Part shown: piece after piece, positions 8,488-15,871 of the stretch
How positions within the stretch are numbered: position 1 is the first letter of the stretch
Layout of the letters: each line of letters begins with the position of its first letter
From: Gemmataceae bacterium
Lineage (GTDB): Bacteria > Planctomycetota > Planctomycetia > Gemmatales > Gemmataceae
Length of the DNA: 25,184 nucleotides
Direction: 5' to 3'
Assembly (NCBI GenBank): GCA_020847555.1
Contig: JADLBT010000264.1
Span: 1 to 25,184, forward strand
Program-made: the position numbers and the translations under genes
Notes under the pieces: model-generated
What the model saw: the letters and a program-made list of their open reading frames with translations, nothing else
Database searches by the model: none
What the model was told of the DNA's origin: nothing

Positions 8488-9024
8488 ATGACCCCCACGC
8501 TGGCCGAGCGCTGTGCCGCCATCGAACTGCTCGTCCTCGACGTGGACGGCGTGCTGACGGACGGCGGCATCGTGTACGCGGACGACGGCGTGGAGATCAA
8601 AACGTTCCATGTGCGCGACGGGTCGGCGCTCAAACTGTGGACGCTGGAGGGCAAGCGGGCGGCGATCATCTCGGGGCGCCGGTCGCGGACGATCGAGGTG
8701 CGGGCCGCCGAGGTGGGCGTGGCCCCGGTGGTGCAGGGCGCGGCCGACAAGCTGGTCGCCTACCGCGCGGTGCTGGCCGACACGGGGGCGCGGCCGGAGC
8801 AGGTCTGCTGCATCGCCGACGACGTCCCCGATCTGCCGCTGCTGCGGAACTGCGGCCTGGCGGTGGCCGTCGCCGACGCCTGCGCCGAGGCGCGCGAGGA
8901 CGCCCACCACGTCACCCGGGCGTCCGGCGGACGCGGGGCGGTGCGCGAGACGGTCGAGCTGATCCTGCGGTGTCAGGGGCGCTGGCGGCGAGTGGTGGAG
9001 CGCTATCGGGGAGAGCGGCTGTAG
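8488..9024 (+). CDS. kdsC: 3-deoxy-D-manno-octulosonate-8-phosphate phosphatase
   Basis: KdsC removes the phosphate from KDO-8-phosphate in the cytoplasm. The 178-residue product is the size of this cap-less HAD family (type C0, tetrameric). It shows motif I LDVDGVLTDG with D18 and D20, the family-typical FHVRDGSALKLW, motif II as ISGR with S62, lysine in AADK as motif III, and motif IV as ADDVPD with D111, D112 and D115. Most KdsC proteins have GDD in motif IV; alanine replaces the glycine here, which should not remove metal binding. ATG 8488 follows GAAGGAG. The gene lies 108 bases after kdsD, across two palindromic units, and 66 bases before the large membrane-anchored protein. Context and sequence agree on the function. 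Confidence 0.92.
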   Translation: MTPTLAERCAAIELLVLDVDGVLTDGGIVYADDGVEIKTFHVRDGSALKLWTLEGKRAAIISGRRSRTIEVRAAEVGVAPVVQGAADKLVAYRAVLADTGARPEQVCCIADDVPDLPLLRNCGLAVAVADACAEAREDAHHVTRASGGRGAVRETVELILRCQGRWRRVVERYRGERL

Positions 9025-9090
9025 CGGGGGCGGCCCCCGGCACGTCGGCGGCGGCGGTCGGGGAGGCTTCGGAACGGAGAGGACCTGGCT

Positions 9091-12000
9091 GTGTGGAACT
9101 CGAAGCGCATTCTCTTGCTCGGCCTGGGCTTCGCCATCTTCCTGGTGGGTTACTGCGTCTATGCGTACTTCCTCGGCGGTATCGACGGCCTGCCTCCGCT
9201 CCGGGCCGACCTGCTGCCCGGGATCGGCCCGGGACCGGGGATCGATGCGCTTCCCCAGGTCGATGCCGAGGTGGACCGCAAACTGGCGATCGCGTTCGGC
9301 GCCGGGTCGGCTGACATCAACCGCACGATCAAGCTGGAGGTCCGCAAGAAGGGGCTGGTGATCGCGTCCGACCAGATGACCATCGAACCGGACGGCCGGG
9401 TCAAGCTCACTCCCCTGCGGCTGGCCCTGTTCCGGGAGGAGAAGACCGACTGCCAGTTCCCGGAGGTGAACACGATCAGCAGCGATAACGCCTGGCTCAC
9501 GTTCGATCAGCCGATCGCCAACATGACCGACATCGGCACCCGCAAGATCGTCGGCGCCGAGCTGAAGGGCGGCATCGTCATCATCAACAACCGCCGCACC
9601 CCGCAGAAGAGCGACGACCTCGAGGTGCGCGTGGACGAGCAGTCCCTCTTCTACGACGAGCGGCCGAACAAGGTGTGGACGTCCGGGTACGTCAAACTCC
9701 TCGACACCGCCACCCGGCCCCACCCGACCGACATCCGCGGCAAGGGCCTCGAACTCTACATGGCCAAGGACGACCCGCCCGGCAAGGGCGGGAAGCGGGC
9801 GAAGCCGGCCGTCCCGAAGAAGAACGACAACATCGGCGGAGTCGAGCAGGTCGTCCTCCTCTCGTCGGTCGAGATGCACCTGTACCCGGAGGCCGGCGGG
9901 TTCCCGGGCGCCACCAAGGACGACCGCCCCACGCCCCCGGCCGAGAAGGACGGGGCGGACAGCAAGGGCAAGAAAAACGAGCGGTCGCACGTCGTCATCC
10001 GCACCCAGGGCCGGTTCGTTTACGACGTGACGAAGGATCTGGCCACGTTTGACAGCCCGACCGTCGGCGGGGCGACAGCCCCGGAACACGTCCTGGTGCT
10101 GCGCGAGGCGCTGCACGACGCGAAGCACCCGGGGGCGGATCCCGAGCGAGCCGGCCAGCTCGACCAGCTCCTGTGCGACCACCTCGAGCTGCAATTCCGC
10201 CGGAAGAACACCGACGGAACGAAGGCTCCCGACAAGCACAACACGCGCAGCGCGGACCGCGAGATCGACAGCGCCCTGGCGACCGCCCGCCCCGGCCGCG
10301 AGGTCTGGCTGGTCATGGACAGCGAGAACCTGGCCGCCAATTGCACCGAGCTGAACTACTACAGCTCCACCCCCGAGCGCGGAACGACGACACGGCTCAA
10401 GGGCTCCCCCCTCCAGGCTGTGAAGGACGGCCACAAGATCAAGGCCAGCGAGCTAATGCTCGTCGGCGGCAACCAGAAGGGCAGCCCGCAGCAGCTGGAG
10501 GCGAAGGGACCGGGTCAGGTCGATCTGTTCGATCGGGCCAGCGCCGCCAAAAGCCCCGACAAGTCGCACCCCGTCCACGCCTTCTGGAAGGACACCCTGA
10601 CCTCGACCAAGGACCGGGTGGGGGACAAGCTTCTCGACCTGCTGACGTTCACCGGCGACGCCGTCTTCCTCGACGAGGAGCACGACCAGGAGTTGCAGGG
10701 TGAAAAGCTGATGGTGTGGCTGGAGCCGAACGAGCGCGCCAGCGCCTCCGGGCCGAAGGCCGCGGCGGCGAACCGGCCGCAAGCATCCGGCGGGTCCGGC
10801 CAGCGGCCGCACAAGGTCGAGGCGTTCGGCCGGGTCAAGGCCCGGGCTCCGGAGATGAAGATCCACCTGTGCGAGCATCTCGTGGTCCTGTTCGAGGAGG
10901 GGGCCGACGTACTCCCCGACACTGTCGCCGCCGTCACGCCAACCGCCCACACGGTCGAGAAGCAGTCGGCCGGGGCCGTCTCGAAATCCGCGGCAGTGCC
11001 TTCGCCGGAGTCGGCGTCCGGCGGCGCGAAGGCTCCACCCCTGCCGCCCGGCGCCGCCGACCCGGCCCCCGTGAAGGACGGTGCGCCTCCGGCCGTCGCC
11101 CCGAAGGCGGATGCCCCGAAACCGCCCGCGCCGGACGCCGAGAAGAAGAAGCCGATCCAGCTGTGGGCCCGCGACGTGACCGCCTACGTCGTCCGCAGCG
11201 GCGCGAAGAACGAGCTGCGCAACCTGGTTACCGACGGCAACGTCCACGTCCGCCAGGAGGGTGCGAAGCCGGACGACAAGGGGGTGGACATCAAGGGCGA
11301 CCGGCTCAAGCTCCGCCACCAGCCGGCCGGCGACCTGCTCGAGGTCTTCAGCGACGGGGCGGACAAGGCGGAACTGCAGCTCGGCGAGATGCTCCTGATC
11401 GGCCCGGCGGTGACCATCGACCAGCAGAAGAACCTCGCCTACGTCGAGGGCAGCGGCGCCATGAGCATGCCGAGCAAGACGACGTTCGACGGCAGCAAGC
11501 CGGCCAAACCGGGCACCATGCTCAAGGTTCACTGGAAGAAGGACATGCTCTTCAACGGCAAGGACGCCGACTTCACCGGCGACGTGGTCGCCTACCAGGA
11601 CAACGCCGCCCTGCAATCGCAGACCCTCCAGGTCGTCCTCGATCGCTTCGTCTCGTTCAAGGAAGGGCAGAAGGGCGGCCAGGGGGCCAAGGCGGAGCGG
11701 ATGGTGGCGCACGGCAACGTCTACATCATTGACAGTACCCGCGACGAGAAGGACAGCAAGCTCCTCAAGTACCAGCGCCTGCGGGCGCGCCAGGTCGTTG
11801 GGAACAATATCGACAACCGCTTCCTCGCCACCGGCCCGGGCAAGGTGTTCGCCCTGGGCCTCGGGGCCAAGGAGATCGGCACCGGACCGGAGTCGGGCAA
11901 GGAGAAGAAGGTCGAGGAGGTGATGAAGCTGACGCGCGTCGATTTCCAGGACCAGATGACGTCCTACGAGAAGGGAAACCGGACGAAGACGCGCATCTCC

Positions 12001-12630
12001 AACTTCTTCGGCAACGTCGAGGTGCTCCACCTGGAGGCGAACAACCCCGACGTCGAGGTGGACCTGGACAACCTGCCCAGGGGGGCGATGTACATCCAGA
12101 GCGCGATGCTGACGGTCGCGAGTACGCCGCGGCCGGGCGGCAAGCAGACTCAGGAGATGACGGCGAAGACGCGCGTGTTCTTCCGGACGCAGGAGTTCTT
12201 CGGCCGGGCGGAGGTGGTGAAGTACAACGAGGCGCAGGACACGGTGATTTTCGAGGGGAGCCCGGCGATCCTCTACCGCCGCAAGGCCGGCCTGCAGGGG
12301 CGCGAGTACGACGAGATCAAGGGCCGGCAGATCCTCTACAACCGCAAGACGGGCAAGTGCATCATCGACGGCGCAACCGAGATCAAGATGAGCCGGGCAG
12401 GCGAGCGTGCCCCCGCGCGGGCGCCGGTGGAGACGGCCTGGAGAGAGGAGTCAGTTGCCCTTGCAGGGCTGGACACACACGGCCAGGATCACGCGCTCGC
12501 GCATGCGGCCGCCGATGAGCAGGGCGGCCGCCAGGTGCGCCTGGCGCGGCCTGGCCGCCTGGCCGAGGGCCAGCGCCACCGTCCGGGCGGGCACGTGCTC
12601 GTGCGTCTGGTAGCGCGTGACGATGGGTAG
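9091..12630 (+). CDS. Giant membrane-anchored LptC/LptA (OstA)-like protein
   Basis: The 1179-codon product starts at GTG 9091 behind GGAGAGGA (9076-9083). Residues 6-27 form one transmembrane helix with a short cytoplasmic N terminus, as in LptC. Most of the rest is rich in beta-strand patterns seen in LptC/LptA/OstA proteins, repeated many times: AELKGGIVIINN, TFTGDAVFLDE (about 520), VTDGNVHVRQEG (about 712), MVAHGNVYIID (about 871), FFGNVEVLH (about 972) and VIFEGSPAILYRR with CIIDGATEIKMS near 1050-1100. A Pro/Ala/Lys-rich linker occupies about 617-687. LptC and LptA are normally under 250 residues each; here one polypeptide could provide a whole periplasmic lipopolysaccharide bridge. 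The position after kdsD-kdsC supports this. No ATPase gene (lptB) follows. The last 78 codons look non-native and 60 of them overlap the opposite gene. Family assignment is inference from pattern and context. Confidence 0.72.
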   Translation: MWNSKRILLLGLGFAIFLVGYCVYAYFLGGIDGLPPLRADLLPGIGPGPGIDALPQVDAEVDRKLAIAFGAGSADINRTIKLEVRKKGLVIASDQMTIEPDGRVKLTPLRLALFREEKTDCQFPEVNTISSDNAWLTFDQPIANMTDIGTRKIVGAELKGGIVIINNRRTPQKSDDLEVRVDEQSLFYDERPNKVWTSGYVKLLDTATRPHPTDIRGKGLELYMAKDDPPGKGGKRAKPAVPKKNDNIGGVEQVVLLSSVEMHLYPEAGGFPGATKDDRPTPPAEKDGADSKGKKNERSHVVIRTQGRFVYDVTKDLATFDSPTVGGATAPEHVLVLREALHDAKHPGADPERAGQLDQLLCDHLELQFRRKNTDGTKAPDKHNTRSADREIDSALATARPGREVWLVMDSENLAANCTELNYYSSTPERGTTTRLKGSPLQAVKDGHKIKASELMLVGGNQKGSPQQLEAKGPGQVDLFDRASAAKSPDKSHPVHAFWKDTLTSTKDRVGDKLLDLLTFTGDAVFLDEEHDQELQGEKLMVWLEPNERASASGPKAAAANRPQASGGSGQRPHKVEAFGRVKARAPEMKIHLCEHLVVLFEEGADVLPDTVAAVTPTAHTVEKQSAGAVSKSAAVPSPESASGGAKAPPLPPGAADPAPVKDGAPPAVAPKADAPKPPAPDAEKKKPIQLWARDVTAYVVRSGAKNELRNLVTDGNVHVRQEGAKPDDKGVDIKGDRLKLRHQPAGDLLEVFSDGADKAELQLGEMLLIGPAVTIDQQKNLAYVEGSGAMSMPSKTTFDGSKPAKPGTMLKVHWKKDMLFNGKDADFTGDVVAYQDNAALQSQTLQVVLDRFVSFKEGQKGGQGAKAERMVAHGNVYIIDSTRDEKDSKLLKYQRLRARQVVGNNIDNRFLATGPGKVFALGLGAKEIGTGPESGKEKKVEEVMKLTRVDFQDQMTSYEKGNRTKTRISNFFGNVEVLHLEANNPDVEVDLDNLPRGAMYIQSAMLTVASTPRPGGKQTQEMTAKTRVFFRTQEFFGRAEVVKYNEAQDTVIFEGSPAILYRRKAGLQGREYDEIKGRQILYNRKTGKCIIDGATEIKMSRAGERAPARAPVETAWREESVALAGLDTHGQDHALAHAAADEQGGRQVRLARPGRLAEGQRHRPGGHVLVRLVARDDG

Positions 12631-13023
12631 GAACTTGCCGCACACCGTCCGGTAGACGATCTCACCTTGCCACGGCGGGGTGACCGCCAGGCAAACGCGG
12701 TTGTGCCTGTCCGCGCAGGTGTGGACGAGCACCTTTGCCGACCGCCCCTCGACGAGGGGGAACGACGCCTGCTCATCGACTGCCAGGGACTTCCACGCCA
12801 TCGACGCCAGGGTGAACCCGCGCAGCCGCGGGTCGTGCTTGCGGACCTCGTCGGCGATGCACTTCAGACGCGGATCAACTTCCTTCCAGCGGTCGTTGGC
12901 GAGGATGACGACGACCGTGACCTTGACCCGCTTCCCCTGCTGGGCGAAGGCCGGCTGGCCACACAGGACGGCCACCACCGCCGCCAGGCCCAGCAGCCCG
13001 CGAGTTGACCGCACTGGCACCAT
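12451..13023 (-). CDS. Small secreted protein of unknown function
   Basis: I do not recognise this 190-residue protein. The ATG at 13023 is preceded by GAGGAA at good spacing. Residues 1-27 form a clear Sec signal peptide (basic start, hydrophobic GLLGLAAVVAVLCG, then AFA-Q). The mature part contains several cysteines (in LKCIAD, HTCADRHNRVC, TVCGKF and the C-terminal VCVQPCKGN), which suggests disulfides in the periplasm, and VTVVVILANDRW near its start. It lies 71 bases after the anti-sigma-like gene on the same strand and may share its operon, which would make it a candidate target or sensor partner of the sigma system. Its last 180 bases overlap the opposite-strand end of the large lpt-like gene. 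A coding role here is favoured because the signal peptide and ribosome site are good. Confidence 0.7.
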   Translation of the reverse strand: MVPVRSTRGLLGLAAVVAVLCGQPAFAQQGKRVKVTVVVILANDRWKEVDPRLKCIADEVRKHDPRLRGFTLASMAWKSLAVDEQASFPLVEGRSAKVLVHTCADRHNRVCLAVTPPWQGEIVYRTVCGKFLPIVTRYQTHEHVPARTVALALGQAARPRQAHLAAALLIGGRMRERVILAVCVQPCKGN

Positions 13024-13094
13024 GTGATTCCTCGCAAGAACGCGCGCGGCCCCTCGTCACAGAGGCGGGGTCGGCACCACCCACCGGAACGGGC

Positions 13095-13775
13095 TCAGGG
13101 TTCGTCGGGCGCTGGCGCCTCACTGTCGAGCCGGACCCAGATCATCGGCGGTCCGCCCCCGCCCATGCGCACGTCCGGCTCCGCCTGGGTGATCTCTATC
13201 TCTCCCGACCGGACCAGTTCGATCGGCCCCGGGACCGGCAGACTGCCGACGACCAGGGTGCCGGTGTCGGCCCCCTTGACGCTCAGGATCTCCACCTCAT
13301 CGCCGACCGCGACCGGGAACGGCTCGATCGGCGGGGCGGGCGGCGGGGGCGCCTCCCGGCGCTCCCTGGAAACCTTGTGTACGATCGCGTCCGGGGTGGC
13401 GGGGCCGTCCAGGTACGCCGTCAGGAACCACACCGCCGCGGCGCTGGCCGCGAGGGTTGCGGCCCCCCAGACGAACGGCCGGAGCCGGCGCGCCGGCGAC
13501 CGTTCGGGCGGAGGCAACGGCAGGTACTCCAGCCGCGCAAACACGTCCACCCAGGCGGCCTCCGTCGGTTCGGGCGGGGTGGTGGCGTGCCAGAGTCGGT
13601 CCAGCCGCCGCTGCGCCTCGACAGCCGCAGCGGCCTCGGGGTGGTCCGCAACCCAGACCTGGACGCGCCGCTTCAGCGCGGCAAGGTCGGGGCAGGCGTC
13701 CAGTTCGCCGTCAACGTATGCGGCCAGTTGTTCGGGAGTAGGGGTCCAGCGGGCATCCCCTCGCCACGGCATCAT
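13095..13775 (-). CDS. Membrane-anchored anti-sigma-factor-like protein
   Basis: The 226-residue product is probably the regulator of the ECF sigma factor encoded just before it. Its ATG at 13775 overlaps the sigma stop codon as ATGA, a sign of translational coupling. Other in-frame ATGs are at 13787 and 13772. The N-terminal part has EQLAAYVDGELD, the pattern common at the start of anti-sigma domains, but the zinc-binding HxxxCxxC motif of ZAS proteins is missing. One transmembrane segment follows at about 101-121 (FVWGAATLAASAAAVWFLTA). The outer part has a proline-rich stretch APPPPAPPIEP and a small beta-rich end. The function rests on gene order and topology rather than on a strong domain match. 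Confidence 0.65.
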   Translation of the reverse strand: MMPWRGDARWTPTPEQLAAYVDGELDACPDLAALKRRVQVWVADHPEAAAAVEAQRRLDRLWHATTPPEPTEAAWVDVFARLEYLPLPPPERSPARRLRPFVWGAATLAASAAAVWFLTAYLDGPATPDAIVHKVSRERREAPPPPAPPIEPFPVAVGDEVEILSVKGADTGTLVVGSLPVPGPIELVRSGEIEITQAEPDVRMGGGGPPMIWVRLDSEAPAPDEP

Positions 13776-14365
13776 GATTTGACCCACTGGGACAGGTGCG
13801 CGCGGAGCTTTTGCCGCGCGTAATACAGCCGGCTCATGACCGTGCCGATCGAGATCCCCAGCACCGCAGCCACCTCGCGGTAGCTGAGTTCGGCCTCGGC
13901 GTGCAGGACGAAGGTGCGCCGTTGGGCCTCGGGCAGCGCGGCCAGAGCGCGATCGAGCTGCCGGCGCAAATCGTCTCGCTCCAGTCCGGCGGCGGGGTCG
14001 TCGCCGGACTGGGGGGCGAGGCGCTCGCGGTCAGGGCCGTCGCAGGCGTCCAGGCTAACCGCCTCGCGCCGGCCGCGCTGCCGGCCCAGGTCGAGGGCGG
14101 CGTTGCTGACCACGCGCAGCAGCCAGGTCTTGAACGTGCTCCGTCCCTGGAAGGTGGTCAAATGGGTCAGCGCCTTGGCGAACCCCTCCTGCACTGCATC
14201 GAGGGCGTCGGCCTCGTTGCCCAGCAGTCGATGGGCGATCCGGTAGGCCAGGCTCCGGTAGCGCTGGAACAACTCTTCGAGGCCCGTGCGGTCGCCGCAC
14301 GCGAGTTTGGCCAGCAACTGCTCGTCACTTGGGGTCGGCGGGCAGGCAAGGATGCATGCGGCCAT
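13772..14365 (-). CDS. ECF-family RNA polymerase sigma factor (RpoE-like)
   Basis: The 197-residue protein has sigma region 2 (LFQRYRSLAYRIAHRLLGNEADALDAVQEGF, then FQGRSTFKTWLLRVVSNAALDLGRQ) and region 4 (LPEAQRRTFVLHAEAELSYREVAAVLGISIGTVMSRLYYARQKL) with the helix-turn-helix in the last block. It lacks regions 1.1 and 3, as expected for ECF sigma factors. ATG 14365 is selected because it lies just before the conserved region; the frame stays open far upstream but antisense to corA. The anti-sigma-like gene follows with a 4-base overlap. A TACAAT hexamer on the minus strand (14418-14423) could be part of its promoter, without a clear -35. The regulated genes are unknown; the secreted protein two genes on is one candidate. 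Confidence 0.92.
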   Translation of the reverse strand: MAACILACPPTPSDEQLLAKLACGDRTGLEELFQRYRSLAYRIAHRLLGNEADALDAVQEGFAKALTHLTTFQGRSTFKTWLLRVVSNAALDLGRQRGRREAVSLDACDGPDRERLAPQSGDDPAAGLERDDLRRQLDRALAALPEAQRRTFVLHAEAELSYREVAAVLGISIGTVMSRLYYARQKLRAHLSQWVKS

Positions 14366-14478
14366 GATGCAACGTTCGCTCCCGAGAACAGACGGCAGAG
14401 CGGGCGTCCTTATTCGGATTGTACTGGGGCGCACCAGCAGGTGCGAGGATCTTTCCGGGGGAGTGAGAAAGCGCTTCA

Positions 14479-14500
14479 CCCACGGGCCGCCGCCCGCGGG
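14479..14500. repeat. Palindromic repeat copy between sigma factor and corA
   Basis: The arms 14479-14486 and 14493-14500 pair over 8 positions with one mismatch around CCGCCG, followed by CTTT. It is similar to the palindromes at 2353-2382 and 8408-8467. It lies in the 237-base divergent gap 14366-14602, where it cannot terminate either neighbouring gene in the usual way. This argues for a mobile or structural repeat rather than a dedicated terminator. Confidence 0.5.
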
Positions 14501-14602
14501 CTTTACCACTCCCACTTCCCCGGGGATGGTCGCGCGTCGCGGCGGGGATACACCAACGGTCCCGGAACCGTGGCCGACCGTCTCCCTGCGCCGTGATGTT
14601 GC

Positions 14603-15649
14603 ATGATCTCGCTTTACTGCTGGAACTCGGGCCAGAAGGCCGGTATGTGGCTCAACGCGGAGTTGCTCCGAACGCGCGCCGAGCAACTCCGGGCCGCCCC
14701 GGACGTGTACTGGATCGACCTGGAGAACCCGACTCCCGAGGAGGAGACGCTCGTCCTGGAGCAGTTCCTCCCCGTCCACCGCCTGACGTTCCGCGACGTC
14801 ACGTTGCAGCGCCGCGAAGGGACCGAGGTGCCCCACTTCCCCAAGGTGGAGGAGTTTCCCGACTATCTGTTTGTGGTCATCAACCCGCTCGGCCAGCGCC
14901 TGGTGGACCGCATCAAGGGGACGAAGGCCGACCCGACTGCGAAACGTGGCGCGACGCTGACCCAGCTCAGCGTCGTCCTGACGCGCCAGGTGCTCGTCAC
15001 CCACCACTACGAACCGCTCTCGGCCGTCGCCGACCTGCGGCAGTTCCTGGAGAAGCACGAGGAGCAATCGGCCCGCGGGCCGGATTACCTCTTCCACCTC
15101 GTCCTCGACAACCTGATCGACGAGTTCGCCCCGCTGCTCGACCGCCTGCACGACGTTCTCGACCGGATGGAGGTGCGCGTCTTCCGCCGGCCGACGCAGA
15201 AGTTGCTCGTGCGGCTGATGAAGATCAAGCGTCAGATCGTCCTGCTGCGCAAGACCCTCATCTACGAGCGCGAGATCACCGCCCGGCTTGCGCGCGGCGA
15301 GTTCACGCTGATCGACGAGCGCGAGATGGTGTACTATCGCAACGTCTACGATCACGTCGTTCGGTTCACGGAGCTGATCGAAAGCGCGCGTGAGACGGCA
15401 ACGGACCTGATGCAGACCCATCTGTCGGCCGCGTCGAACAAGCTCAACGAGATCATGAAGGTGCTGACCATGATCTCGACGACAGTCCTGCCGATGACGC
15501 TGCTTGCCGGCGTGTACGGGATGAACTTCGACGAGGGCGTCTGGCCAGCGTCCACGAGAGACGTGCTGGGCTTCCTGGGGGCACTGGGCCTGATGACCCT
15601 GTCGGGCCTGGGCTCGTTGCTGTTCTTCCGGTGGAAGGGGTGGCTCTGA
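14603..15649 (+). CDS. corA: CorA-type magnesium/divalent cation transporter
   Basis: The 348-residue product has the CorA layout: a large N-terminal cytoplasmic domain rich in helices (with YLFVVINPL and LTRQVLVTHHYEPL), a long stalk helix (DRLHDVLDRMEVRVF through LIESARETATDLMQTHLSA), then two C-terminal transmembrane segments at about 289-305 and 322-343. The first ends with the diagnostic YGMNF (G306-M-N308), the GMN selectivity signature. CorA pentamers carry Mg2+ or other divalent ions across the inner membrane. ATG 14603 is taken as the start although its ribosome site is poor; similarity begins here. It is divergent from the ECF sigma factor. Nickel, cobalt or zinc specificity cannot be excluded. 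Confidence 0.93.
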   Translation: MISLYCWNSGQKAGMWLNAELLRTRAEQLRAAPDVYWIDLENPTPEEETLVLEQFLPVHRLTFRDVTLQRREGTEVPHFPKVEEFPDYLFVVINPLGQRLVDRIKGTKADPTAKRGATLTQLSVVLTRQVLVTHHYEPLSAVADLRQFLEKHEEQSARGPDYLFHLVLDNLIDEFAPLLDRLHDVLDRMEVRVFRRPTQKLLVRLMKIKRQIVLLRKTLIYEREITARLARGEFTLIDEREMVYYRNVYDHVVRFTELIESARETATDLMQTHLSAASNKLNEIMKVLTMISTTVLPMTLLAGVYGMNFDEGVWPASTRDVLGFLGALGLMTLSGLGSLLFFRWKGWL

Positions 15650-15659
15650 CCGCCAGAGA

Positions 15660-15679
15660 CGGCAGCAGGCTCGCTGCCG
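15660..15679 (+). terminator. Hairpin after corA
   Basis: CGGCAGC (15660-15666), loop AGGCTC, GCTGCCG (15673-15679) make a perfect 7-bp stem beginning 11 bases after the corA stop. No T run follows, so it is a terminator candidate only. Confidence 0.4.
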
Positions 15680-15735
15680 AGAGGGCAGCGCTGGCCACGT
15701 CGCGGCAGCCGGTCAGACGGTGCTCGGTTCTGCCT

Positions 15736-15836
15736 CCCCTCTCCCCTGGTGGGGGAGGGGTTGGAGGTGGGGGGATCAAGTCTCCGGCGCTTCGCTCCCT
15801 CACCCCCGGCCCCTCCCCCACGAGGGGGGAGGGGGG
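15736..15836. repeat. G-rich/C-rich inverted repeat
   Basis: The left arm (about 15736-15775) and the right arm (about 15795-15836) are near-complementary. Each arm also folds on itself: CCCCTCTCCC with GGGGGAGGGG on the left, and CCCCTCCCCC with GGGGGGAGGGG on the right. Several runs of G on each strand could also form a G-quadruplex. It fills most of the gap between corA and the di-haem protein, whose stop at 15872 is close to the right arm, so it could end transcription from both. Similar C/G-rich intergenic elements are known to be dispersed in many GC-rich genomes. Confidence 0.6.
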
Positions 15837-15871
15837 AAAGATAAAGCAGTCGCCTTCGCCCGGGCCATGTA

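Noticed and set aside
8398..10434. 678-codon minus-strand frame opposite kdsC and the giant gene
   Set aside because: Antisense shadow; the composition is unlike a real protein and kdsC is well supported on the plus strand.
10453..12030. 525-codon minus-strand frame inside the giant gene
   Set aside because: Repeats of leucine, valine and glutamate in shadow pattern; the plus strand has repeated OstA-like motifs and a good start.
15736..15836. CRISPR array
   Set aside because: Inverted rather than direct repeats, no regular spacers and no cas genes.
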